A DNA stretch of 64,000 nucleotides, taken from the NCBI RefSeq assembly GCF_022174665.1, contig NZ_CP076562.1, forward strand, positions 808,001 through 872,000, written 5' to 3'. A model generated the notes under the pieces. That model worked only from the letters and a program-made list of their open reading frames with translations, had not been told where the DNA came from and did no database searches. The stretch is from Eubacterium sp. MSJ-33. Its GTDB lineage: Bacteria > Bacillota > Clostridia > Lachnospirales > Lachnospiraceae. Below are positions 28,715 to 37,468 of this stretch, piece by piece. The translations under genes were made by a program, and so were the position numbers. Within the stretch, counting starts at the first letter, position 1; every line of letters starts with the position of its first letter.

Positions 28715-29869
28715 TTATGCAACCCCGAACAACTCTGCCAGCTTGTCTTCCTTCAGATTGCTTCCGATCACGCAAAGCTTTCCTGTATAATCGGCTGCGC
28801 CCTTACGAATCTCATATTCGCCCGGTGTCAGATCAAAATGAATCCACTCGCCATCTGTATTCGGAACGATTCCTTTTGCACGGAGGATAATTCCATATTC
28901 CTCTGCATTGTCAGCCAATGTCTTCAGGATCTGTTCCATATCGGCATCTGCAAACTTCTTGGCAGTCTCCTTACCCCAGCTTGTAAATACCTCGTCTGCA
29001 TGATGATCATGATGGTGGTCATGATCGTGGCATCCGCATGTACAACCAGGTCCATGCTCGTGATGGTCGTGATCGTGATGATGCTCGTGCTCCTCATGCT
29101 CATGGTCGTGCTCATGATGGTGTTCATGCTCCTCATGGTCGTGCTCATGATCATGATGATGCTCATGTTCCTCATGGTCGTGCTCGTGATCGTGGTCATG
29201 ATGATGGTGATGATGCTCTTCCTCGTGCTTTCTTGCAATCTCCACTGCCTCTTTGATCAGCTTATCCAGTGTATTTGCATGCTCCATAGCATCTAAGATT
29301 ACCTTACCGTCGATGTCATCCCAAGGAGTTGTGATGATGGCTGCATCCTTGTTATGCTCACGCAGCATGGCAACGGTATCGCTTACCTTCTTCTCCGGTA
29401 CATTCTGTGTACGGGAAAGAACGATGGTCCCTGCACTTTCCACCTGATTGTTAAAGAACTCCCCGAAGTTCTTCATATACATCTTGCACTTTGCCACATC
29501 AACAACGGTTGTTGCACTGTTAATCACAACATCGGCATCCTGCTTTGCATCTTCAACTGCCTTCATAACATCTGACAGCTTGCCAACGCCGGATGGCTCA
29601 ATAATTACACGGTCCGGTGCATAATCCACGATTACCTTCTTCAACGCTGTACCAAAATCTCCGACAAGGGAACAGCAGATACATCCGGAATTCATCTCTG
29701 TGACTTCCACACCTGCATCCTTCATGAATCCACCATCAATACCAATCTCACCAAACTCATTTTCAATCAATACAAGCTTCTCGCCCTGATATGCCTCAGC
29801 AATCAGCTTCTTAATCAATGTTGTCTTACCTGCACCTAAAAATCCTGAAAGAATATCAATCTTTGTCAT
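28715..29869 (-). CDS. CobW/COG0523 metallochaperone GTPase with His-rich tract
   Basis: A G3E GTPase likely to carry zinc to client enzymes. Of its 384 residues, 9-17 form Walker A GFLGAGKTT, and Cys63-Ile-Cys65-Cys66 is the CxCC metal site typical of COG0523. The usual NKxD guanine motif is replaced by SRTQ (152-155). Residues 215-291 are dominated by His, Asp and Glu, with a cysteine knot CTCGC at 276-280; this is far longer than in most relatives and could store or buffer metal. A CobW C-terminal domain follows. The DNA of the tract (about 28995-29225) is a degenerate minisatellite. It appears to be first in a CobW-CobW fusion-znuCBA run. Confidence 0.9.
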   Translation of the reverse strand: MTKIDILSGFLGAGKTTLIKKLIAEAYQGEKLVLIENEFGEIGIDGGFMKDAGVEVTEMNSGCICCSLVGDFGTALKKVIVDYAPDRVIIEPSGVGKLSDVMKAVEDAKQDADVVINSATTVVDVAKCKMYMKNFGEFFNNQVESAGTIVLSRTQNVPEKKVSDTVAMLREHNKDAAIITTPWDDIDGKVILDAMEHANTLDKLIKEAVEIARKHEEEHHHHHHDHDHEHDHEEHEHHHDHEHDHEEHEHHHEHDHEHEEHEHHHDHDHHEHGPGCTCGCHDHDHHHDHHADEVFTSWGKETAKKFADADMEQILKTLADNAEEYGIILRAKGIVPNTDGEWIHFDLTPGEYEIRKGAADYTGKLCVIGSNLKEDKLAELFGVA

Positions 29870-29945
29870 CTCTATTGCCTCCTAAAAAACATTTCTTTTT
29901 TGTCAACTTTATATAATAGCACATTTCCATTATTTTTTCCATATG

Positions 29946-30797
29946 CTATACATCCTTATTCTTCAAGGTCACTTCCATCTGGTCAAACGGAATCTCAATA
30001 CCCTGCGCATCAAATGCATACTTAATGGCTTCCTGGATCTCCCATTTTGCCTTCCAATAATTTTCTGTCGCTACCATACAACGGACACCCATCTTGATAC
30101 TACTATCTCCGAAGGAATCCACAAACACATCAACTTCCTTCGTCTTATCATAATACTGGTTTTCCGTCACAACCTGATACAATGTATCCTTTACTTTCTT
30201 CAAATCCGAATTATAGGCTACGCCGACCGCGATATCCAGTTTTCTTGTTCCTGCCGCTGTCACATTGACAATCGAATGAGACGTAATATTTCCGTTCGGA
30301 ATCACAACAATCCGGTTGTCATACGTCTGCAGCTTCGTATAGAAGATGTCAATTGACACAACCATACCTTCACACTGCTTGTCATTCTCGATGATGTAAT
30401 CGCCGACTCGAAACGGTTTCAATATAAGTATCAGGACGCCACCTGCGAAGTTTGCCAGACTGCCCTGCAGTGCAAGACCGATTGCCAGACTGGCGGTACC
30501 AAGAATCGTGACTAACGATGTTACCTGGAATCCGACAATAGACGCAGCCGTAATAAATACAATGGCATAAAATGTGAATTTAATCAGTGACAGCAGAAAT
30601 GATGCAACACTTTCCTCCATGCTTGATTTTTTGAAGGATTTGCGTATCATCTTCACGATCAGCTTCGACAGCTTCATCCCAATATACATGCACAGGATTG
30701 CAAGCAATAGCTGAAACCCTTTGTTTAATGCCCAGTCTCCAAGCTTATTGAGATATTCTTCAAGCTTAGACGGTTCAATCTCCTTGATGTCTTCCAA
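29946..30797 (-). CDS. mscS: MscS-family mechanosensitive channel
   Basis: A small-conductance channel that releases solutes on osmotic downshock. The 283-residue protein has three membrane segments (about 25-50, 68-90, 96-128). The third carries the Gly/Ala pore helix GTASLAIGLALQGSLANFAGG, and the cytoplasmic beta domain follows (GDYIIENDKQCEGMVVSID, VVIPNGNI). Length and motifs are those of E. coli MscS. It stands alone between glgB and the CobW genes. Confidence 0.93.
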   Translation of the reverse strand: MEDIKEIEPSKLEEYLNKLGDWALNKGFQLLLAILCMYIGMKLSKLIVKMIRKSFKKSSMEESVASFLLSLIKFTFYAIVFITAASIVGFQVTSLVTILGTASLAIGLALQGSLANFAGGVLILILKPFRVGDYIIENDKQCEGMVVSIDIFYTKLQTYDNRIVVIPNGNITSHSIVNVTAAGTRKLDIAVGVAYNSDLKKVKDTLYQVVTENQYYDKTKEVDVFVDSFGDSSIKMGVRCMVATENYWKAKWEIQEAIKYAFDAQGIEIPFDQMEVTLKNKDV

Positions 30798-30859
30798 ACA
30801 AGACCCTCCTTTTATGTTTCATTTTTGTTCATATAAGTAAATATTCATTTATCCCGAAA

Positions 30860-30892
30860 ACTTCACAAGCTGCCCTTCTCACGAAGGACAGC
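30860..30892 (-). terminator. terminator after glgB
   Basis: A 10-bp stem (30869-30878 with 30883-30892, one G-U pair, 4-nt loop) 14 nt after the glgB stop. The following T-tract on the minus strand is short and interrupted, so strength is uncertain. Confidence 0.6.
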
Positions 30893-30906
30893 CTGTTTCA
30901 TCTTAA

Positions 30907-33114
30907 TTATTTGCCGATTTTCTTTTTAAATACGCTGATAGAAAGGGGTGGTACGGTAACGGATATATAATGTTCCTGTCCGTCACACTCTGCTTTCTTC
31001 GCCTGTTTCACTGTCTTGTTATTTCTGCCCTCGCCACCATAACGGCTGTTATCGCTGGAGAAAATCTCCTGCCATCTTCCGCCGGATGGAGTAGCAAGCT
31101 TATATGCCTTGTGTTCCATCGGTGTGAAGTTACAGATGATCAAAAGCGTATCGCTCTCCTTCTTACCTTTTCTAACATAAGAAAGAAGGCTTGTATTTGC
31201 ACTATTACAGTTGATCCATGTGAATCCTTCCGGAGAAGAATCGAGTTCATACAGTGCCGGTTCTGTCTTATAAAGCTCATTTAATTCCTTGACATACCCC
31301 TGCATAAATACATGTGCATCAAACTCGAACAGTGACCAGTCTACTTCTGCATTCTCGTTGAACTCTGCAAACTGTGCAATCTCCTGTCCCATAAACAGAA
31401 GCTTCTTACCCGGATGTGTCATCATATACCCATATGCTACACGCAGATTCGAGAATTTATCTTCGTATCCTCCCGGCATCTTCGCAATCATAGATCCTTT
31501 CTCATGAACAACCTCGTCATGGGAAAGTACGAGAATAAATTTCTCACTGTATGCATATACCATACTGAACGTCAAATCGTTGTGATGATATTTGCGGTAC
31601 AACGGATCAAGCTTCATATAGTTCAGGAAATCATTCATCCAGCCCATATTCCACTTGTAATCAAATCCAAGTCCGCCAGCCTCAACCGGATGCGTCATCA
31701 TCGGCCATGCCGTTGACTCCTCCGCAATCATGATAACACCCTTGTGCAGCTCATGCATCTTACTATTGACTTCCTTAATGAAATCAATTGCTTCGAGATT
31801 CTCATTACCTCCATAGATGTTCGGCAGCCACTCACCATCGCCGCGTCCATAATCGAGATACAGCATCGATGCGACCGCGTCAATGCGGATACCATCGATA
31901 TGATATTTTTCAGCCCAGTAAAGTGCATTTGCAACTAAGAAATTCCGAACTTCATTGCGTCCGTAATTGTATATATACGTACCCCAGTGTGGGTGTTCGC
32001 CACGCCGTGGGTCCTCATGCTCATACAGTGCTGTACCGTCAAATCTGCCAAGTCCATGCTCGTCCTTCGGGAAATGTGCCGGTACCCAGTCTAAAATCAC
32101 GCCGATTCCCTTGCTGTGCAGATAATCCACAAAATACATGAAGTCTGCCGGCGAACCATAACGGGATGTCGGTGCATAATATCCGGTTACCTGATATCCC
32201 CAGGACGGATCATACGGATGCTCCATGATTGGCATCAGCTCAACATAATTATAATTCATCATCAACAGATAATCTGCAAGCAGGCTTGCAATATCGCGGT
32301 AATTATAAAACTCTCTGCCATCGGTCGGGCGCTTCCAGGAGCCAAGATGCATCTCATAGATTGCCATCGGCTGTGCGTCTGTATCTTTCGTCTCCCGCTT
32401 CTCCATCCATGCGGTATCTTTCCACTTATAGGAAATATCCACGATACGGGATGCATTTGCCGGACGGACCTCGTTGCTGAACGCATACGGATCACTCTTC
32501 ATGAATACCTGTCCGGACTTTGCCTTAATCTCATACTTGTAGATCTCACCAACGAGCTTACCCGGGATAAACAACTCATAAATACCGGAATAATCCAGTT
32601 TCCGCATCGGATGTCGTCTGCCATCCCAGTTGTTGAAATTACCAACCACCGATACACGGTCTGCGTTCGGTGCCCATACAGCAAAGAGCACACCTTCCAC
32701 GCCATCGACGGTCATTGGATGTGCACCCATCTTTTCATAGATGCTGTAATGTTTTCCCTCGTTGAACAAACTGATATCAATCGGATCAATCACCGGTTCA
32801 AACACATACGGATCAAAGTATGTCACTTCGTCACCGTTGTCAAACCGGACGTTTAATTTATATTCAAACGGTTTCTTATCTTTAATTACCACAGAGAAAA
32901 ATCCCGGCACACGCTCCGATACAAGTGTGTACTTCTTTCTTGTGGACACTTCAATGGCATTTACAACCTTTGCACCCGGCAGATATGCATTGATATACAA
33001 ATCATCAATACACTCATGCATACCAAGAATATGATGTGGGTTGTTGTGAATACCCTGGACCAAAGCATCGACTTCCATCCAGTTTATAGCAAAAACTGCC
33101 TTTCTTTTGGACAT
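30907..33114 (-). CDS. glgB: 1,4-alpha-glucan branching enzyme GlgB
   Basis: GlgB makes the alpha-1,6 branches of glycogen. The 735-residue protein has an N-terminal carbohydrate-binding/early-set region (about 20-240, with FAVWAPNADRVSVVGNFNNWDG), the GH13 barrel with YYAPTSRYG, DWVPAHFPKD, the nucleophile motif GIRIDAVASM, the acid/base IAEEST and LSHDEVVH, and a C-terminal beta domain. It is the only glycogen gene in the window; glgC, glgD, glgA and glgP must be elsewhere. DUF1015 lies 18 nt upstream, so the two may share a transcript. Confidence 0.96.
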   Translation of the reverse strand: MSKRKAVFAINWMEVDALVQGIHNNPHHILGMHECIDDLYINAYLPGAKVVNAIEVSTRKKYTLVSERVPGFFSVVIKDKKPFEYKLNVRFDNGDEVTYFDPYVFEPVIDPIDISLFNEGKHYSIYEKMGAHPMTVDGVEGVLFAVWAPNADRVSVVGNFNNWDGRRHPMRKLDYSGIYELFIPGKLVGEIYKYEIKAKSGQVFMKSDPYAFSNEVRPANASRIVDISYKWKDTAWMEKRETKDTDAQPMAIYEMHLGSWKRPTDGREFYNYRDIASLLADYLLMMNYNYVELMPIMEHPYDPSWGYQVTGYYAPTSRYGSPADFMYFVDYLHSKGIGVILDWVPAHFPKDEHGLGRFDGTALYEHEDPRRGEHPHWGTYIYNYGRNEVRNFLVANALYWAEKYHIDGIRIDAVASMLYLDYGRGDGEWLPNIYGGNENLEAIDFIKEVNSKMHELHKGVIMIAEESTAWPMMTHPVEAGGLGFDYKWNMGWMNDFLNYMKLDPLYRKYHHNDLTFSMVYAYSEKFILVLSHDEVVHEKGSMIAKMPGGYEDKFSNLRVAYGYMMTHPGKKLLFMGQEIAQFAEFNENAEVDWSLFEFDAHVFMQGYVKELNELYKTEPALYELDSSPEGFTWINCNSANTSLLSYVRKGKKESDTLLIICNFTPMEHKAYKLATPSGGRWQEIFSSDNSRYGGEGRNNKTVKQAKKAECDGQEHYISVTVPPLSISVFKKKIGK

Positions 33115-33132
33115 GTCAAATGTGTCTCCTCT

Positions 33133-34365
33133 CTACAATTTATGAATGAAGATTCCACTTCTTAGCTTTGGTTCAAACCATGTTGACTTCGGCGGCATCA
33201 ACCGCTTCGCATCAGCTACTGCAAAAAGCTCTTCGATGGATGTCGGATACATCGAAAATGCCAGTTTCATATCGCTGTTTGCGCGTCGTTCCAACTCTGC
33301 AAGGCCGCGGATTCCTCCGATAAAATCGATTCTTTTATCTGTTCTCGGATCTTCGATTCCTAGCACCGGCGCCAGCAGATAATCCTGTAAGATTGAGACA
33401 TCCAGACCATCGACCGGATCTTCGGATAGTATGTGTGACTTGGCACGTAATTTATACCATGCACCATCGAGATACATGCCAAATGTTGCTTTTTCCTCTG
33501 GCTGATACGCATCAGCAACCGGCTCCACCTCAAAATCTGCCTTGATTTTCTCCATAAATGTCTCTGCTGTATAGCCGTTTAAGTCGCGTACGACACGGTT
33601 ATATGGCAAAATCTTCAACTGGTCATGTGGAAACAGAACCGACAGGAAAAAATTGTATTCTTCCTCTCCGGTATGATTTGGATTTGCATTTCTGCGCTTG
33701 ATTCCAACCTTTACCGCCGATGCCGCCCTGTGATGTCCATCCGCAATATAAATCTGTGACATCTCAGAAAATGCATGCTCAATTGCCACGATATCTGCTG
33801 CGTCTGTCACCAGCCACACGCGATGTGTGATTCCATCCTCAGAGACAAAATCATTCTCTGCCGGACGAGCCTTGATCTTTTCCACAATTGCATCAATCAC
33901 CGTCTGTGCACGGTATGCAAGAAAAATCGGACCCGTCTGCGCATTGCATGTATCCACATGTGTGATACGATCAATTTCCTTATCTTCCCGTGTATTCTCA
34001 TGTTTCATGATAACCCCGGATTCATAATCCTCGATGGACGCACATGCCACAATTCCGGTCTGTGCTCTTCCATCCATCACCAACTCATATAAATAATACA
34101 TCGGGACCGTATCTTCCACGTAATCACCACGCTCAATCATGCTATCCAGCAATTGCTTTGCTTTCTCATATACGCACGGTGCATAAATATCCACACTGTC
34201 ATCAAACGCTGTCTCCGCACGGTCAATACGCAGGAATGATAAAGGTTTTTCCTCCACTGCTTTTTTTGCTTCTTCCCGGTTATATACATCATATGGCAAC
34301 GCTGCAACTTCACTGACAATTTCTTTTCTCGGTCTATACGCTTTAAAAGGTTTAATAATTGCCAT
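33133..34365 (-). CDS. DUF1015 family protein
   Basis: A 410-residue cytoplasmic protein of the DUF1015 family. Visible family features are the N-terminal KAYRPRKEIVSEVAALPYDV, the motif IYIADGHHRAASA near 196-208, and the C-terminal AVADAKRLMPPKSTWFEPKLRSG. DADGHHR-like motifs suggest a nucleotide or phosphate site, but no reaction is established. Across Clostridia this gene is often beside serA and serC, as it nearly is here (they begin 2-4 kb upstream), which suggests a link with serine metabolism. That link is inference. Confidence 0.85.
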   Translation of the reverse strand: MAIIKPFKAYRPRKEIVSEVAALPYDVYNREEAKKAVEEKPLSFLRIDRAETAFDDSVDIYAPCVYEKAKQLLDSMIERGDYVEDTVPMYYLYELVMDGRAQTGIVACASIEDYESGVIMKHENTREDKEIDRITHVDTCNAQTGPIFLAYRAQTVIDAIVEKIKARPAENDFVSEDGITHRVWLVTDAADIVAIEHAFSEMSQIYIADGHHRAASAVKVGIKRRNANPNHTGEEEYNFFLSVLFPHDQLKILPYNRVVRDLNGYTAETFMEKIKADFEVEPVADAYQPEEKATFGMYLDGAWYKLRAKSHILSEDPVDGLDVSILQDYLLAPVLGIEDPRTDKRIDFIGGIRGLAELERRANSDMKLAFSMYPTSIEELFAVADAKRLMPPKSTWFEPKLRSGIFIHKL

Positions 34366-34409
34366 GTATCTTCTCCTCTAAGTATCGCCTCTGCCTCCCA
34401 CGGACAGTT

Positions 34410-34976
34410 TTATCCGCGGATTGCCTTCACTGCTGCATCGATAGACTTCTTGTAATCTTCCTCGGAAGAATTGTTGAACACAAACAACTCAGGAATATTA
34501 TCCGGCTGTTTAAAGTTCTGTGTTGCGATATATTCATCCCAATGAGCAAGCTTCCATGCATCACGGTCAGACGCACGCTTAATCATACGCTCATGGCATA
34601 CTTCCACATCTGTATGTACCCATACTACGAATAATTCTGCATCTTTTTCCTTTAACTTTGCACGAAGATTGTCAAGATATTCGTTATCACGAATCTCGTC
34701 TGTAAACGGTGCATTAATTAAAACAGTATCATTGTACTCCAATGCTTCAAATGCAAAATCAAGAACAGCATAATACTCGTAATCACGAATCTCTCTCTGG
34801 AAGAAATCAGATGAACGGTTGTACTCTTCTCCAGCAACCTTGAAAATCTGCTTAGACAATACAATTAATGTATCCTTGTCGAGATATACGCAGTTTGGAA
34901 GTGCTTTTGCTAGCTTACGTGAAATAAATGTCTTGCCGCAAGCAGGTGGTGAAGTTACTAAAATCAATTTCTTCAT
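34410..34976 (-). CDS. P-loop (AAA/nucleoside-kinase-like) protein
   Basis: A 188-residue single-domain ATPase with Walker A TSPPACGKTF (8-17) near the N-terminus, CVYLDKDTL (33-41) and DTVLINAPFTDEIRD (about 83-97), and a conserved WVHTDVEVCHERMIKRASDRD with the arginines expected for phosphoryl transfer. It resembles shikimate/gluconate kinase-like or zeta-toxin-like small kinases. The substrate cannot be named. An inverted repeat GTATGC-CAT-GCATAC (35028-35042) sits 52 nt ahead of the start. Confidence 0.7.
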   Translation of the reverse strand: MKKLILVTSPPACGKTFISRKLAKALPNCVYLDKDTLIVLSKQIFKVAGEEYNRSSDFFQREIRDYEYYAVLDFAFEALEYNDTVLINAPFTDEIRDNEYLDNLRAKLKEKDAELFVVWVHTDVEVCHERMIKRASDRDAWKLAHWDEYIATQNFKQPDNIPELFVFNNSSEEDYKKSIDAAVKAIRG

Positions 34977-35026
34977 GGTTGATGCCTCCTATATATGTAC
35001 ATTAAAATTCTCTATATGTTCTACTC

Positions 35027-35043
35027 TGTATGCCATGCATACA
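35027..35043. promoter_or_regulatory. 7-bp inverted repeat ahead of the P-loop gene
   Basis: TGTATGC and GCATACA with a 3-nt centre form a perfect palindrome in a 102-nt region that should hold the promoter of the 34410-34976 gene. Operator function is only inferred from symmetry and position. Confidence 0.3.
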
Positions 35044-35078
35044 ATAAGAACCTAATTATTTCAATATTACCACAAAAG

Positions 35079-35138
35079 AAAAGAACAAACAAGCATTTCC
35101 ATTCCGTTTCGCCATGAAAAATGTCTGTTTGTTCTTTT
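35079..35138 (-). terminator. terminator after asd
   Basis: A perfect 13-bp stem (AAAAGAACAAACA at 35079-35091 with its complement at 35126-35138) around a partly paired 34-nt centre, 37 nt after the asd stop. It likely ends the leu-ilv-ser-asd block and has T or A tracts on both sides. Confidence 0.75.
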
Positions 35139-35174
35139 TATTAATTTTATTTACTTCTTACGCAATCGCATAAA

Positions 35175-36266
35175 TTATTTCTTTGTGATATATCCCTGTG
35201 CCTTGAGAAGCTCTGCACATAACACAGCACCACCTGCGGCGCCCCGAACCGTGTTGTGGGAAAGTCCGACAAACTTCCAGTCATAAACAGAATCCTCACG
35301 GATACGTCCAACAGAAATACCCATGCCATTCTCATAATCTACATCCAGAGTAACCTGTGGACGGTTATCCTCTTCCATATAACGGATGAACTGCTTCGGA
35401 GCACTCGGAAGTCCAAGTTCCTGCGGAACGCCCTTGTAAGACTCCAGCTTCTCGATCAGCTGTTCCTTCGTTGGGTTCTTCTTGAACTTTACAAATACGG
35501 CTGCTGTATGTCCGTTCAATACCGGTACACGGATACACTGGCATGTGATGATCGGGCTTGTCGCAGGAACGATTTCACCCTTCTCCTCATCAATATGTCC
35601 CCAGATGCGAAGTGGTTCTTTCTCAGATTTTTCTTCCTCGCCACCGATAAATGGAATAATATTTCCAACCATTTCCGGCCAGTCCTTGAATGTCTTTCCT
35701 GCTCCGGAGATTGCCTGATAGGTTGTTGCAACAACCTCATATGGTTCAAATTCCTTCCATGCGGTAAGCACCGGTGCGTAAGACTGGATGGAGCAGTTCG
35801 GCTTTACTGCTACGAAACCTCTGGTTGTACCAAGACGTTTCTTCTGGAACTCGATGACCTTCATATGCTCCGGGTTGATTTCAGGAACTACCATCGGTAC
35901 GTCCGGAGTCCAGCGGTGAGCGCTGTTGTTTGAGACAACCGGTGTCTCTGTCTTCGCATATGCATCCTCGATTGCCTTGATCTCGTCCTTGGACATATCA
36001 ACCGCACTGAATACGAAATCAACGGTAGAAGCAACCTCTTCTACTTCGTTTACATTGTGTACGATCAGCTTCTTAACAGCTTCCGGCATCGGTGTATCCA
36101 TCTTCCAACGATCACCAACTGCCTCTTCGTAAGTCTTGCCTGCACTACGTGGGCTGGCTGCAACTGTCACAACCTCAAACCATGGATGGTTCTCAAGAAG
36201 TGAAATAAATCTCTGTCCAACCATACCGGTTGCGCCAAGAATACCTACCTTTAACTTATCACTCAT
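35175..36266 (-). CDS. asd: aspartate-semialdehyde dehydrogenase
   Basis: Asd reduces aspartyl phosphate to aspartate semialdehyde, the branch point to lysine/diaminopimelate, threonine and methionine. The protein starts MSDKLKVGILGATGMVGQRF (NADP-binding GxxGxVGQ). It has the active-site cysteine in KPNCSIQ and ends GAAGGAVLCAELL, the archaeal/fungal-like Asd type also found in Clostridia. The ATG at 36266 (363 residues) has GGAGG 8 nt before it; a TTG five codons upstream overlaps that site. It is the last gene of the amino-acid block. Confidence 0.95.
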   Translation of the reverse strand: MSDKLKVGILGATGMVGQRFISLLENHPWFEVVTVAASPRSAGKTYEEAVGDRWKMDTPMPEAVKKLIVHNVNEVEEVASTVDFVFSAVDMSKDEIKAIEDAYAKTETPVVSNNSAHRWTPDVPMVVPEINPEHMKVIEFQKKRLGTTRGFVAVKPNCSIQSYAPVLTAWKEFEPYEVVATTYQAISGAGKTFKDWPEMVGNIIPFIGGEEEKSEKEPLRIWGHIDEEKGEIVPATSPIITCQCIRVPVLNGHTAAVFVKFKKNPTKEQLIEKLESYKGVPQELGLPSAPKQFIRYMEEDNRPQVTLDVDYENGMGISVGRIREDSVYDWKFVGLSHNTVRGAAGGAVLCAELLKAQGYITKK

Positions 36267-36288
36267 TTTATTATCCTCCAACTCCTGT

Positions 36289-37452
36289 TTACTGAATTAC
36301 ACGTACTTTCAATACGCCATCGATACTTGAAATAGACTTTACAGTATCTTCATCTGCCTTCTCAGAAATATCAAATACCGAGTAAGCATAATCACCTTTC
36401 GACTTGCTTACCATGTCAGACACATTGATACCCTTGGAAGCAAATGCACCAGTAAACTGCGTGATCATATTCGGAATATTCTTGTGACATACACAAACTC
36501 TTGCTGCTTCCGAACACTTGCCGGCATCGCAAGCCGGATAGTTTACGGAATTTTTGATGTTACCATTCTCAACGAAATCCACGATTTCCTTCACTGCCAT
36601 CACTGCGCAGTTGTCTTCGGATTCCTCTGTCGATGCGCCAAGGTGTGGCAATGTAATTACGTTATCAACTCCGGCAATCTTCGCATTTGGGAAATCTGTT
36701 ACATACTTTGCAACCTTTCCGCTTGCAAGTGCCTCAATCATGTCGTCGTCATTTACAAGAATATCTCTTGCAAAGTTCAGGACCTTCACGCCATCCTTCA
36801 TCATGGCAAATGCATCCTTATTGATCATGCCCTTCGTAGAATCAAGGGCCGGTACATGTACAGTAATGTAATCACACTCTTTGTAAATATCTTCAACATT
36901 CTTGATGTGTTTTACATGGCTTGAAAGTCTCCATGCTGCATCGACAGAGACATATGGATCATAGCCATATACTTCCATACCAAGTCGGAAAGCAATGTTT
37001 GCGACCTTGGCACCGATCGCACCAAGACCGATAACTCCGAGCTTCTTACCCATGATCTCACAGCCGGCATAGTGTTTCTTCTGCTTCTCGACTGTCTTAG
37101 CAATATTCTCATCCGATGCATTCTCCTTTACCCAGTTATAACCACCCATCAGATCTCTGGATGCGAGCAAAAGTCCTGCGATCACAAGTTCCTTTACACC
37201 GTTTGCATTGGCGCCCGGTGTGTTGAATACAACGATTCCCTTATCTGCGCACTTGTCAAGCGGGATGTTGTTGACACCTGCACCTGCACGTGCAATTGCA
37301 AGCAGATTATCGGAAAGCTCTAAATCATGCATCGCTGCACTTCTGACAAGTACCGCGTCTGCTGCTGCAAAATCATCTACTACTTCATATGTATCATTGA
37401 ACAAATCCATACCACAGGCTGCGATCGGATTCAAGCAATTAATCTTAGCCAT
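36289..37452 (-). CDS. serA: D-3-phosphoglycerate dehydrogenase
   Basis: SerA oxidises 3-phosphoglycerate to 3-phosphohydroxypyruvate, the first step of serine synthesis. The 387-residue protein has the NAD-binding LGVIGLGAIGAKVANIA, catalytic-region motifs HVPALDSTKGMI, NFARDILVND and TLPHLGASTEESE, and a C-terminal ACT domain (about 315-387) usually used for serine feedback. It lacks the extra ASB domain of long SerA forms. serC is 16 nt upstream. serB is not present in the window. Confidence 0.95.
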   Translation of the reverse strand: MAKINCLNPIAACGMDLFNDTYEVVDDFAAADAVLVRSAAMHDLELSDNLLAIARAGAGVNNIPLDKCADKGIVVFNTPGANANGVKELVIAGLLLASRDLMGGYNWVKENASDENIAKTVEKQKKHYAGCEIMGKKLGVIGLGAIGAKVANIAFRLGMEVYGYDPYVSVDAAWRLSSHVKHIKNVEDIYKECDYITVHVPALDSTKGMINKDAFAMMKDGVKVLNFARDILVNDDDMIEALASGKVAKYVTDFPNAKIAGVDNVITLPHLGASTEESEDNCAVMAVKEIVDFVENGNIKNSVNYPACDAGKCSEAARVCVCHKNIPNMITQFTGAFASKGINVSDMVSKSKGDYAYSVFDISEKADEDTVKSISSIDGVLKVRVIQ

Positions 37453-37468
37453 TTTCTTCTCTCCCTTA

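Noticed and set aside
28995..29225. Tandem repeats that could be taken for a CRISPR array
   Set aside because: The repeats are contiguous, degenerate, in frame and have no unique spacers; they encode the His tract.
28924..29256. Met/Ile/Thr-rich and His/Arg-rich open frames over the His-rich CobW tract
   Set aside because: They are other-frame readings of the repeat coding for the His-rich region of the CobW gene.
27998..29296. A 432-codon plus-strand open frame across the two CobW genes
   Set aside because: It spans two conserved minus-strand genes and the gap between them, and its Met/Val-rich part is the reverse reading of the His tract.
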